Source: Nostoc sp. NIES-3756 (GTDB taxonomy: Bacteria > Cyanobacteriota > Cyanobacteriia > Cyanobacteriales > Nostocaceae). From it: 64,000 nucleotides of DNA. This document shows, in pieces, positions 1 to 8,073 of the stretch (positions within the stretch are counted from its first letter, which is position 1; every line of letters begins with the position of its first letter). Location: the NCBI RefSeq assembly GCF_001548375.1, contig NZ_AP017295.1, positions 3,134,501 to 3,198,500 on the forward strand. Direction: 5' to 3'. The position numbers and the translations under genes were made by a program. The notes under the pieces are model-generated. The model was not told the DNA's origin, did no database searches, and was given only the letters and a program-made list of their open reading frames with translations.

Positions 1-227
1 TTGCCCAAGCAAGCCGGATTCGCTTGACAATTAACGAAATATTGATGGCTTTGCGCCATCCTACTGGCTTTGTCAGAGAAGCAGCGATCGCTTATTTAAG
101 CGTAGTTTCTCATCGCGTCCTCTTAGACTTATTACCCAAATTACAAAAGGATTCTCATCCACTAGTAACCGCTCAAATTCAAGAATTGATGAAGAAAACT
201 AATATGGTAGGAGACAGAATACAGTAG
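1..227 (+). CDS. C-terminal fragment of a HEAT-repeat-like protein (partial)
   Basis: The reading frame is open to the left edge of the window (codons from base 3), so this is the 3' end of a longer gene. The visible 74 or so residues are alpha-helical and Leu/Ala-rich, with alternating helices (RHPTGFVREAAIAYL, then HRVLLDLLPKL, then HPLVTAQIQELM) that resemble HEAT/armadillo repeats. Cyanobacteria use such repeats in phycobilin lyases and in the tails of several transporters and signalling proteins, and the fragment cannot say which. It ends with TAG at 225-227 and a MITE follows downstream. The function of the full protein is unknown from this window. Confidence 0.55.
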   Translation, partial: AQASRIRLTINEILMALRHPTGFVREAAIAYLSVVSHRVLLDLLPKLQKDSHPLVTAQIQELMKKTNMVGDRIQ

Positions 228-320
228 GCAATACTCACCGAAACTATAATATGGTGGGCATAGCTACGGCTACTATTGCTAATAGGCAAATAATATCATA
301 TCCGCTTAAACACTTATTAT

Positions 321-544
321 AAATAGAACTACTTGAAAAAAACAAACTATATTAGGTAATGTAAAAAGACTAGGATTCAGTTCGTAGTAAGGACTTTAGT
401 CCTTTTTTGTTCTCTACGAGACGCTTACGCGAACGCGGAGCGTCTGTCTACGACACGCTATGCGTTAGCGTAGCTTCCCGTAGGGAACGCACAGAGAACT
501 AAAGTTCTTATTACGAGCCTTTAATTATTTAACCTGTTCTACTT
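321..544. mobile_element. MITE-like dispersed repeat, copy 1
   Basis: About 224 bp bounded by inverted ends (AAATAGAAC at left, GTTCTACTT at right). The inside is packed with short palindromes, such as AAGGACTTTAGTCCTT and a GC-rich block around 415-485. A near-identical copy lies at 60837-61050 with better-preserved ends (AAGTAGAAC / GTTCTACTT). No coding capacity is visible. It is a non-autonomous palindromic repeat. The rest of the 228-634 gap shows nothing else. Confidence 0.7.
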
Positions 545-634
545 ATAGTGGGGGTTGGTAATGGGTAATAGAAAGCCGAAATGAGCAGCATTACATCACC
601 CGGTTTTCTGTTTTAATGATTTTCATACCCTTAA

Positions 635-3600
635 TCAAGAACGTTCGTTCTTGATGCTCTCATAAATACTGGATAGTAATTTCTCAAACACAACTGCTTT
701 AAAATCTTCGCTATTCATCACCTGCATAAAGATTTTTTCGTTACCATCCATGCGTTCGATAAATAGATTTTCTAGATGTTTTTCTAGAACCGGGGCAAAG
801 TTTTCTTTAGTATTAACTTGAGCCGCTTGTTTGATAGATTCATTAGCGATCGCAGTTTCGGTAATCTGCTCGAAAAAGAGTTGGTCTGCTGGTGTGAAGT
901 TAGTACCAAAACGTTCGTTTAGGGTGTCAATAAGCTGGGATAAGGGAACTTCTTTATCTGGCTGACGAGTCCCGGCGATCGCACCTTGTAATGGTTCTGC
1001 TTTACCTTCGTTTAAATCTATTTTGCCTTCGCTGATTTTTTCTAGGCGATAAAATTTGAGTTCGATATCTCCAGATAAATCAATTTTGGGGGCTTGTGTA
1101 CTACGGGGTAATTTCTTGAGGAGAAAACGCCCATAAGCATAAAGCTTTTCTAATTCTGAATCTTGATACGGGATAATCTGGGCAAGAAATAGGTAGAGAT
1201 TACGGAAGCTGGTAAGTTGGCTTTTAAATTGTTCTTTTTCTGTATCTTTTAAGGCTTTATAATTTTCAATAATTGGGTCTAGTAATGTATTTAATTTTTT
1301 GTGTTCGCTTCCCGTAAGAGAGGTGTTCGGGCGAAACCAAATTTCACACCACTGGTTTACATCCTCTTTGTTGAAAAATTGCCATTCATAAAGTTGGTAA
1401 GATAGGTCATTTAATTGTTGCGGGTCGGCGGTTTCTCCAACGGGAGTTTCTTCGTAGTAAGGTTTAAAAGCTTTATATATGTCTTCGGGTTTATTGACAA
1501 AATCTAAGACGAAAGTATCTTCTTTGCCTATGGTGGTACGGTTGAGGCGAGATAGAGTTTGCACTGCTTGGACTCCATCTAGTCGCTTATCCACAAACAT
1601 CGTATGAAGCAATGGCTGGTCAAATCCAGTTTGAAACTTGTTAGCCACAAGCAGCACTTGGTAAGCATCGCTGGCAAATTTATCGGGAATTTCGGAAGTT
1701 TTGATACCACCATTCATATTGACTTCTGTAAATGTTTCTGTTGGTAACTCATCAAGGGTAATAGAACTGGAAAAAGCAACGAGAGATTTAATATCGCTGT
1801 AACCTTTTTCTTTAATGTATTTATCAAAGGCGAGTTTATATTTAACCGCGTGTTCACGGGAACGGGTGACGACCATTGCTTTAGCCCTACCCCCAATTTT
1901 GTGGCGGGTATGGTTGCGGAAATGTTCAATAATAATTTCTACTTTTTGGGCGATATTGTGGGGATGAAGTTCAACAAATCGGGCGATCGCCTTAGCTGCT
2001 TGGCGACGGGGTAAGTCTGGGTTATTCTCAGATATGCGGGCAAGTTCGTAATAGCGATCGTAACAAGTATAATTTGCCAAAACGTCCTGAATATAACCTT
2101 CCTCAATGGCTTGGCGCATTGTGTAGAGGTGGAAGGGTACTTGGCCGTTCTCTCCGGGTTCATCAAATACAAGTTGGGTTTTGTGTTTGGGGGTGGCGGT
2201 AAAGGCGAAGTAACTGAGGTTTGGTTGTTTAGTGCGGGTGAGTTGTTCTTTTAGTAATTGTTGTTTGGCTGCATCACTGAGTTCATCTTCCTCCAATTCA
2301 TCTTCTAGGAGTTGCGCTGCGATCGCTGCTTCTATGCCATCCTTATTTAAGATTTTGCGGAGTTCATTGGCGGTTTCTCCAGTTTGCGAACCGTGGGCTT
2401 CATCAACAATGACTGCAAAGCGTTTATCTTTGGTGGTAATGTCTATGCTTTTACCTTTCTTCGCTAAAGTCTCAATAGCTTTAGTAATGAAGGGGAATTT
2501 CTGAACTGTGGAAATGATGATAGGTACACCGTCACTGAGGGCTGTGGCGAGTTGTTGGGTGTCTTCGTCAATTTTTTGGACAACTCCAGCCTTATGATCA
2601 AACTGATAGATAGTGTTTTGCAGTTGTTGATCTAGTACAGTGCGATCGGTGATGACGACGACGGTATGAAAGATTTTTTCATCTTGGTTGTCATGGAGAT
2701 TAGCTAGGCGATGGGCTAACCAAGCAATAGAGTTTGATTTTCCCGAACCTGCGGAATGCTGAATTAAATAATTATGTCCGGCTTTGTGTTGTTTAGTGTG
2801 GGTTATCAGTTTACGCACCACATCAAGTTGATGGTAGCGGGGGAAAATCAGGGTTTCTTTTTTCTGGTAATTAACGCCAGTGGCGGTAGGGATTTTGGTT
2901 TCTTTAATTTCTATGTGGAGAAACCGGGCTAAGATGTCCAAAAGGCTATCTTTTTGTAAGACTTCTAGCCAAAAGTAACTGGTGCGATATTCTTCATTAT
3001 CGCTGGGGGGATTGCCTGCACCGTGATGATTACCTTTATTGAAGGGTAGGAAATAAGTACTTTCACTAGCTAGTTTAGTAGTCATCCAAACTTCCTCGGT
3101 GTCTACGGCGAAATGGACTAAGCAGCGTTGTTTAAAGGTAAATAGAGGATCTTTGGGGTCGCGATCGCATTTATATTGATGAATAGCATTTTGGTAGGTT
3201 TGCCCAGTGAAGGGGTTTTTTAGTTCGATGGTAGCAATGGGTAAACCGTTGATGCTGAGGAGAATATCGGGGATACCTGCGGTTTTAATTTTGACTTGGC
3301 GGGTAACGGTGAGGCGATTTTTTTCATAAAGTGCCAAGGTTTCCGGGTTCATCCCTGTGTTTGGCTGAAAGTAGGCAACTCGCAGGGTTTTACCGTAGCA
3401 TTTGAAGCCATTGCGGAGAACATCAAGCATTCCTCGGCTTTTGAGTTCACTGGTGAGGCTAGTAATTACAATCTTTTGAGCATCACTGGGGTTGGTGTTG
3501 GCTAGGCGTTCCCATTGTTTGGGTTGGGTAGTTCGGATAAAGTTAATGATTTCTGTAGGGAAAAGGGCTGTATCTGCGTCGTAGTCGTTTGCTTTACCTT

Positions 3601-3667
3601 GGTGATAGCCACTGATTTGGAGGAGTTCCCGTTCAATGATGTCCTCAAATTTGTCTTCCGTGTGCAT
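635..3667 (-). CDS. hsdR: Type I restriction enzyme, R (endonuclease/translocase) subunit
   Basis: A 1010-residue motor and nuclease subunit of a type I restriction-modification complex. It translocates DNA with ATP and cuts away from the recognition site. An N-terminal PD-(D/E)XK nuclease motif is visible around residues 132-150 (PDILL...IATIELKN). Next come a superfamily 2 Walker A (HSAGSGKS, about residue 305) and a DEAH Walker B (VDEAHG, about 425). A helicase-C region (LLVANKFQTGFDQP) contains the arginine motif QTLSRLNRT. Length and domain order are normal for HsdR. It is the last gene of the leftward hsd locus, 40 bp downstream of a PIN-domain gene, and is probably co-transcribed with hsdM and hsdS. 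No lesion is seen, so the enzyme looks intact. Confidence 0.95.
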   Translation of the reverse strand: MHTEDKFEDIIERELLQISGYHQGKANDYDADTALFPTEIINFIRTTQPKQWERLANTNPSDAQKIVITSLTSELKSRGMLDVLRNGFKCYGKTLRVAYFQPNTGMNPETLALYEKNRLTVTRQVKIKTAGIPDILLSINGLPIATIELKNPFTGQTYQNAIHQYKCDRDPKDPLFTFKQRCLVHFAVDTEEVWMTTKLASESTYFLPFNKGNHHGAGNPPSDNEEYRTSYFWLEVLQKDSLLDILARFLHIEIKETKIPTATGVNYQKKETLIFPRYHQLDVVRKLITHTKQHKAGHNYLIQHSAGSGKSNSIAWLAHRLANLHDNQDEKIFHTVVVITDRTVLDQQLQNTIYQFDHKAGVVQKIDEDTQQLATALSDGVPIIISTVQKFPFITKAIETLAKKGKSIDITTKDKRFAVIVDEAHGSQTGETANELRKILNKDGIEAAIAAQLLEDELEEDELSDAAKQQLLKEQLTRTKQPNLSYFAFTATPKHKTQLVFDEPGENGQVPFHLYTMRQAIEEGYIQDVLANYTCYDRYYELARISENNPDLPRRQAAKAIARFVELHPHNIAQKVEIIIEHFRNHTRHKIGGRAKAMVVTRSREHAVKYKLAFDKYIKEKGYSDIKSLVAFSSSITLDELPTETFTEVNMNGGIKTSEIPDKFASDAYQVLLVANKFQTGFDQPLLHTMFVDKRLDGVQAVQTLSRLNRTTIGKEDTFVLDFVNKPEDIYKAFKPYYEETPVGETADPQQLNDLSYQLYEWQFFNKEDVNQWCEIWFRPNTSLTGSEHKKLNTLLDPIIENYKALKDTEKEQFKSQLTSFRNLYLFLAQIIPYQDSELEKLYAYGRFLLKKLPRSTQAPKIDLSGDIELKFYRLEKISEGKIDLNEGKAEPLQGAIAGTRQPDKEVPLSQLIDTLNERFGTNFTPADQLFFEQITETAIANESIKQAAQVNTKENFAPVLEKHLENLFIERMDGNEKIFMQVMNSEDFKAVVFEKLLSSIYESIKNERS

Positions 3668-3707
3668 ACTTCACCAAGTATCAATATATTCAAATATAAA
3701 TTATGAA

Positions 3708-4130
3708 TTAATCAATGGCGAGAAAGTTACTCGGCGTAATAATCTGGTTTTGATATTCGGGTAATTCCTTGAGTATTAAAAGGTCTTTATCCCCTGTGAG
3801 TAAAAACTCTGCATTGGCATCTTTAGCAAGTTCTAAAAATTTGTTGTCATACGGGTCTCTACAAGTGTTGACTTGAGATTTAATTACTATAAATTGACTG
3901 TATGTTTGAACTGCATCTAAAAAGTATTGTCGGTCTTCATCTGAGATATATTTATCAAACTTATGTTTGTAAATCCGTGTTTTTAATTCTTGATAAGTTT
4001 CCTCACTCTGAGCAATTTTGAATTGTTTATAGGCTTTATTGAGGGCTTTACGGGCTGTTCCATCTGGACTTAGGGCAGCACTAAGTAAGACATTTGTATC
4101 AATGACAATTAGTTTATGATTCATCGGCAA
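3708..4130 (-). CDS. PIN-domain toxin (putative toxin-antitoxin RNase)
   Basis: 140 residues of the PIN family (COG1569-like), the RNase fold used by VapC-type toxins. The first acidic residue lies in IVIDTNVLLSAAL near the N-terminus. More acidic residues follow at YQELKTRI, at RDPYDNKFLELA and at LLTGDKDLL near the C-terminus, which is the usual PIN layout. The start overlaps the end of the small upstream gene by 17 bp (4114-4130), as expected for a coupled antitoxin-toxin pair. It lies between the broken Rpn-like gene and hsdR on the same strand. Target and cognate antitoxin are inferred from arrangement only. Confidence 0.8.
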   Translation of the reverse strand: MPMNHKLIVIDTNVLLSAALSPDGTARKALNKAYKQFKIAQSEETYQELKTRIYKHKFDKYISDEDRQYFLDAVQTYSQFIVIKSQVNTCRDPYDNKFLELAKDANAEFLLTGDKDLLILKELPEYQNQIITPSNFLAID

Positions 4131-4341
4131 GTAATTCGTCTAGAATTTCTTCTGTTAGCCCTTTGGCTTGAGCATTGCTGCCGATTCTGTCAAAAACATG
4201 TAGTAAATCTTCATCTTTATTTTCTGGAGAGTGGTTTTTTATTGCTTGAATAAGTTGTTCTTGTTCTTGTGCTGGAAGCTCTAGGACAAGATTAAGAATT
4301 TGCTCGAAGGTTATGGGAAGTTGATGATTTTTTTGAGTCAT
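4114..4341 (-). CDS. Probable antitoxin partner of the 3708-4130 PIN toxin
   Basis: 75 residues. The N-terminal part (ITFEQILNLVLELPAQEQEQLIQAI) is the amphipathic pattern seen in many cyanobacterial antitoxins that pair with PIN toxins. The C-terminus is acidic (EEILDELLADES). It overlaps the toxin start by 17 bp, with the antitoxin first as is usual. No clear DNA-binding fold can be assigned by eye, so autoregulation is an inference from the family. Confidence 0.65.
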   Translation of the reverse strand: MTQKNHQLPITFEQILNLVLELPAQEQEQLIQAIKNHSPENKDEDLLHVFDRIGSNAQAKGLTEEILDELLADES

Positions 4342-4430
4342 AGGGTTTTTAGTGTTAAGAGATAGTATGTGTAGTATGTGTTAGCGCGTAATGCACCCTA
4401 CAAATTGAAGCTTTACTTATAAGTATTTCA

Positions 4431-5318
4431 TCAATTTTTTTGGTCTAACCAATTGATCAGGTCTTCTAACGATTGAAAGTCAAAAATTGCATCTGCCAAG
4501 TTTTCTATTTGCTCTACAGATAAGGAATCAATCCGGTTTTCTAAAGTAGAATCAATATTATTAAAGCGTCGTTTAACTTGTCTTTTAACAATTTTTTGTT
4601 CTCCCTTCTCCATCCAACTGGTGACAATCTCCATTATTGCTTCCTCTTCTACTAAGTTAGCTTGTTTTAATTCGGTATCAAGTGCTTGTTCTTCTGTAGC
4701 GTTTAATCTGAGATAGGTATCAATAAAGCCGGAAATTAGTTCCATTTTAGCAGGGTTTAACTGCAAGGTTACTAACATCCTTAAGCATTCTAGTTTGACT
4801 CGGACTCTTTCTTCTGGTTTAAAGTTCATTTTCGCCATCAGTGCGGCGGCTACGGGGTTTGGTTGGTTTAAAAAATTGCGCCAGTTGAGGTTATTTAGTT
4901 GAATGGTGATGTAATTAAATTCTAGGATTTTTCGGTTAGGGAAGTTAACTGTATATTGGCTCTTTTCTGGGCGTTTTGGTTCGTCGTAGGAAAAGATGAC
5001 GATAGGAAATATTGGTAATAAATATTTGGCATCTAAACGGGCGAAGTAATGAAACATCCGCCGTTCAAATTCTTTTTAATTATATGCTTGATTTTCTAGG
5101 TGAATCAGAAAATATGTGTCTTGTTCTCTCCATTTTACTTGGGCTAATAAGTCGATTTTTCTTTTGTCTCCAGAGGTGACATCTGTAAATATTTCTTCTG
5201 GTAAAAATGTGAGGCTGTCTTTATTTACATAGTCTAATACTTCTGGTAAAAACAGTTCTATAAATTCCCAAAAGAAGGTTTGGATTAATTCTTTAAATAA
5301 CCTATCGTGGTCTATCAT
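4431..5318 (-). pseudogene. Rpn/PD-(D/E)XK nuclease-family protein, interrupted by an in-frame stop
   Basis: Two open frames (5076-5318 and 4431-5057) lie in the same reading frame, separated only by a TAA at 5076-5078 and six further codons. Read through, the junction gives HLENQAYN-stop-KEFERRMFHYFARL. Related proteins usually have Gln there (CAA to TAA is one change). The N-terminal half (DHDRLFKELIQTFFWEFIELFLP, then KIDLLAQVKW) matches the PD-(D/E)XK nuclease/transposase-like family common in cyanobacteria (Rpn/DUF4351-type). The C-terminal half has the DALxxLE-like helical tail. Either the gene is dead or two short pieces are translated. It lies in the leftward hsd/toxin locus. Confidence 0.8.
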
Positions 5319-5417
5319 GTGCTGCTATGATATTAATCTTATTAATTATTAATATCATCATAGTAATTTATAGGAATAAGTCTAAATTTTTATGTTTTTT
5401 TGAGTTTACAAACTGGT

Positions 5418-5822
5418 TTAACTCAATGTACTAAGAAAAGTGACTTTAGTTAAGTTTCCATCTACTGTCACAAGGGTGAGTTTGTAATGAACTGCGGTTG
5501 CTGCAATAAAACGATCTGCGGGATCTTGATGTACTAAAGCTAATTGACGGCTTAAAATTGCAATTTCATTAGATAAGGGGGCTTCTTTTGTATCGAGTTG
5601 CTGTAGACTGTTTTGAACCCACTGTTCTGGAGTTGGTTTTAAGATAAGTCTTCCTTTTTCAGCAAGCAAGAGGGTTTCCCAAATACTGATGGGACTTAGC
5701 CATAATTCATTTCTTTCGTCAGAGATTGCTTTTTGTAGATTGTCTGAAAGGTTGAGATTACCGAGAAGATACCAAATCCAGATATGGGTATCAAGTAAAA
5801 GTTTCATAAAAGTACATCCCAA
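5418..5822 (-). CDS. vapC: VapC-like PIN-domain toxin
   Basis: PIN RNase of the type II toxin-antitoxin class. The N-terminal MKLLLDTHIWIWYL motif carries the first catalytic Asp, SPISIWETLLLAEKG the conserved Glu, and HQDPADRFIAATAVHYKLTLVTVDG the DxxDR..A and TxD motifs. The predicted frame gives 134 residues, but the ATG before KLLLDTH (about residue 6) may be the true start. It overlaps the upstream antitoxin by 19 bp (5804-5822), indicating translational coupling. It lies downstream of hsdS on the same strand. Confidence 0.88.
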   Translation of the reverse strand: MGCTFMKLLLDTHIWIWYLLGNLNLSDNLQKAISDERNELWLSPISIWETLLLAEKGRLILKPTPEQWVQNSLQQLDTKEAPLSNEIAILSRQLALVHQDPADRFIAATAVHYKLTLVTVDGNLTKVTFLSTLS

Positions 5823-6037
5823 GTAACTAAATTTGAAGTAGGCTCGACAATATCGCCTGTAATTTGACCGCTATCTTTCATCGCTCCGAAGGCGGCTCTT
5901 TTGCTTTTATTAATGGGGGATATGATGGCTAAGGGAACACCATTTTGGATGATGGTGAGGGGTTCGCCTGTTTTTTGGGCTTGCTTAATTAGGTTTTGGA
6001 CGGTTTCGGGAAGTTCTGCAAGGGTGATTTGTGTCAT
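5804..6037 (-). CDS. Phd/VapB-type antitoxin
   Basis: 77 residues of the Phd/YefM-like antitoxin class. The N-terminal segment TLAELPETVQNLIKQAQKTGEPLTI is followed by a short strand pair (IIQNGVPLAIISP), the standard Phd fold opening. The C-terminus would wrap the toxin. It overlaps the VapC-like gene and is 14 bp from the end of hsdS, so it is likely in the same leftward transcript. Confidence 0.82.
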   Translation of the reverse strand: MTQITLAELPETVQNLIKQAQKTGEPLTIIQNGVPLAIISPINKSKRAAFGAMKDSGQITGDIVEPTSNLVTWDVLL

Positions 6038-6051
6038 GGTGGTTTCTGGGG

Positions 6052-7320
6052 TTAGGGGATGGGGACTTGGCGTACATCTATTTTACCTGTGACGGCGTTG
6101 GTGATGAGGGCGGTGCGATATTCTTTTAAAAGTTCTATGGCTTGTTGAATTTTGGCTTTTTGTTGCTCTATTTCGCTTGTTTTATTATCTAGATATTTAA
6201 CGATACTTCCTTGTTCTTCACTTGATGTCCAAGGTATTTTTAAGGGATGAATTAAATTTCGATTTAAAGTTGGATTTGCAGAACCAGTGTCCCAATCCTT
6301 TAAATTCATTGACAGAAGTTTATAGTAAATAAAGCGAGGATTATTATCATAAAATTCAAAAACCCAGAGAGTTGTATCATGTGGCCAGTAATCAACCTCA
6401 ACATAGTGAACACTTCCGAGTGTTCCTTTTCTGCCTACTAAAACTCCAGGTGACTTAGCATAAGCTACATTGTGATAAGAAGCGATTCCACCTGAAGACA
6501 CTACAGGAACTACTCCTTCTGTTTGATCTTCTTGCCTAATATCAACACCTCTTTGAAGTATAAAAGCTCTTTTGATTCGTATTACTTCCCAATGCTTCGG
6601 AATTTCACCCAGCCACTCAACACCAGAATCTTTCATTGGGACGTTTGGATCTAGCCCTTTGGTGACGGCGTGACTGATGAGGGCTGTGCGTTTTTCGTCG
6701 AGTTTTTCAATGAGGGTTTCTTTCTTGGTGATGAGGTCGTCTATTTGTTTGGTTTTATAGTCGAGAAAGCGTGCAATACCTTGTTGTTCATCTATTGGGG
6801 GAGTTGGTAATCTTAATTGCTTTAAATCATCTTGACTTAAATTTGGTTGTCCACCACCAGCAGAAAGCGCAATTAAATTAGGTCTGTGCATCCATAACCA
6901 ATAGTAAAAAAAAGGTAAATGAAAAATTTTTGAGTCTGAAAATACACAACAAGCTTGGTTAACTGTTGCATCAATTCCTAATATGCCTAATCTTCCTATT
7001 GTCGCTCCATACATAGCAATTGCAATGCTACCTTTTGGATAAACTTTTAAAGCAGAGTAATTTTTTAAAGCTTCTTGTGTGACCTTTTGAGTAGTATCTT
7101 CAATTAAAATTTCTCTAAGTTCTGATGTTGTTATCCAAGGAATATCACCATCGTAGAAAGTTGAATTATCACTTTTTGGGGTTGTTCCACTTCCTACATT
7201 CTTAAATCCATGAGTGACTTTCCAAATATCCCAATGTTTAGGAATTTCACCTAACCACTTAACACCAGAATCTTTATACCTCTTATAACCCTGGTATTTA
7301 ACCACTACATAACCTCCCAA
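6052..7320 (-). CDS. hsdS: Type I restriction-modification specificity subunit
   Basis: 422 residues. It directs both methylation and cleavage by binding a bipartite target. The two-fold repeated architecture is plain: KDSGVKWLGEIPKHW near residue 16 begins target-recognition domain 1, and KDSGVEWLGEIPKHW near residue 231 begins domain 2. Each is followed by a variable domain and then a conserved coiled-coil spacer (IDDLITKKETLIEKLDEKRTALI and IEQQKAKIQQAIELLKEYRTALI). The full two-domain length indicates an intact subunit. Its start overlaps the end of the vapC gene upstream by 16 bp. The recognition sequence cannot be read from the protein. Confidence 0.95.
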   Translation of the reverse strand: MGGYVVVKYQGYKRYKDSGVKWLGEIPKHWDIWKVTHGFKNVGSGTTPKSDNSTFYDGDIPWITTSELREILIEDTTQKVTQEALKNYSALKVYPKGSIAIAMYGATIGRLGILGIDATVNQACCVFSDSKIFHLPFFYYWLWMHRPNLIALSAGGGQPNLSQDDLKQLRLPTPPIDEQQGIARFLDYKTKQIDDLITKKETLIEKLDEKRTALISHAVTKGLDPNVPMKDSGVEWLGEIPKHWEVIRIKRAFILQRGVDIRQEDQTEGVVPVVSSGGIASYHNVAYAKSPGVLVGRKGTLGSVHYVEVDYWPHDTTLWVFEFYDNNPRFIYYKLLSMNLKDWDTGSANPTLNRNLIHPLKIPWTSSEEQGSIVKYLDNKTSEIEQQKAKIQQAIELLKEYRTALITNAVTGKIDVRQVPIP

Positions 7321-7736
7321 TCTTCAATCTGCAACCCTTCAGTTCTGCTAAATTCTCTAACATTATGAGTGACTAAGATTAAATTATTTGCCAAAGCAAT
7401 AGAAGCTATTTGCAGATCATTTGAACCAATAGGCGTTCCATTTTTTACTAAATCTGCTCGAATAGTGCCATAAATTTCCGCACAGCTATCATCAAATGGT
7501 AGAGATATAAACTGCTGCAAAAATGATTTTTGAATTTTTAAGATTTTTTGAGTATTATTACTTTTCATAGCCCCAAAAAATAATTCAGCCTTCACCACGG
7601 AACAGACTGCAATTTGAGCAGCATTTAAATTATCAATGTATTTTTTAATACTAGGCGATTTACCATTTAAATACATAATACAAACATTTGTCTCTAGTAA
7701 ATAAATCAAAGCATTTTCACTCATCAAAAACTCCAA
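7305..7736 (-). CDS. vapC: VapC-family PIN-domain toxin
   Basis: 143 residues. The motif YLLETNVCIMYLNG is the usual VapC opening, but with Glu where the first catalytic Asp (LLDTN) is expected. Later motifs are present: VVKAELFFGA with the conserved Glu, and IGSNDLQIASIALANNLILVTHN with the C-terminal acidic site. The frame begins with MEFLMSENALIYLLETN, and an internal ATG may be used. It overlaps its antitoxin upstream by 20 bp and hsdS downstream by 16 bp, so it is wedged tightly between hsdM and hsdS. The D-to-E change may reduce activity. Confidence 0.85.
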   Translation of the reverse strand: MEFLMSENALIYLLETNVCIMYLNGKSPSIKKYIDNLNAAQIAVCSVVKAELFFGAMKSNNTQKILKIQKSFLQQFISLPFDDSCAEIYGTIRADLVKNGTPIGSNDLQIASIALANNLILVTHNVREFSRTEGLQIEDWEVM

Positions 7737-8034
7737 TTAAATCATCATCAATATCATCAGAAATTCCTAGATCATCCTCTACTAATTCGAGATCAGGACA
7801 AGTACCAGCTAAATTAAGTAATCCCGCAGAATGAAGCATATTTTTTTGTTTTAAAAAATCCTGAAGTTCAGTATCAGAAAAGAAATTGAGCATATCTTTT
7901 AGCTCATCAAAATCAATTAAGCCATCTTGAAAAGCATCTAATACGAGATTAGCCAGGATTTTTTGTGATAAATTATCCCATTCACCTTGTATCTTTTCTG
8001 TTAATTTATCTGGTAAATCAATTGTGATTTGCAT
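7717..8034 (-). CDS. Putative antitoxin of the 7305-7736 VapC
   Basis: 105 residues. It begins with a short strand (MQITIDLPDKLTEKI), typical of VapB/ribbon-helix-helix-like or UPF0175-like antitoxins, and ends in a very acidic tail (DLELVEDDLGISDDIDDDLIGVFDE) that could neutralise the toxin surface. It overlaps the toxin start by 20 bp and begins 39 bp after hsdM. Family membership beyond this is not clear. Confidence 0.6.
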   Translation of the reverse strand: MQITIDLPDKLTEKIQGEWDNLSQKILANLVLDAFQDGLIDFDELKDMLNFFSDTELQDFLKQKNMLHSAGLLNLAGTCPDLELVEDDLGISDDIDDDLIGVFDE

Positions 8035-8073
8035 ACTTTGAAAATCTCCCGGTGCTACATTTTTATTTTATCC

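Noticed and set aside
2232..2504. Open frames antisense to hsdR (also 3296-3505 and others).
   Set aside because: Shadow frames of a well-supported gene with no ribosome-binding site and biased residue composition.
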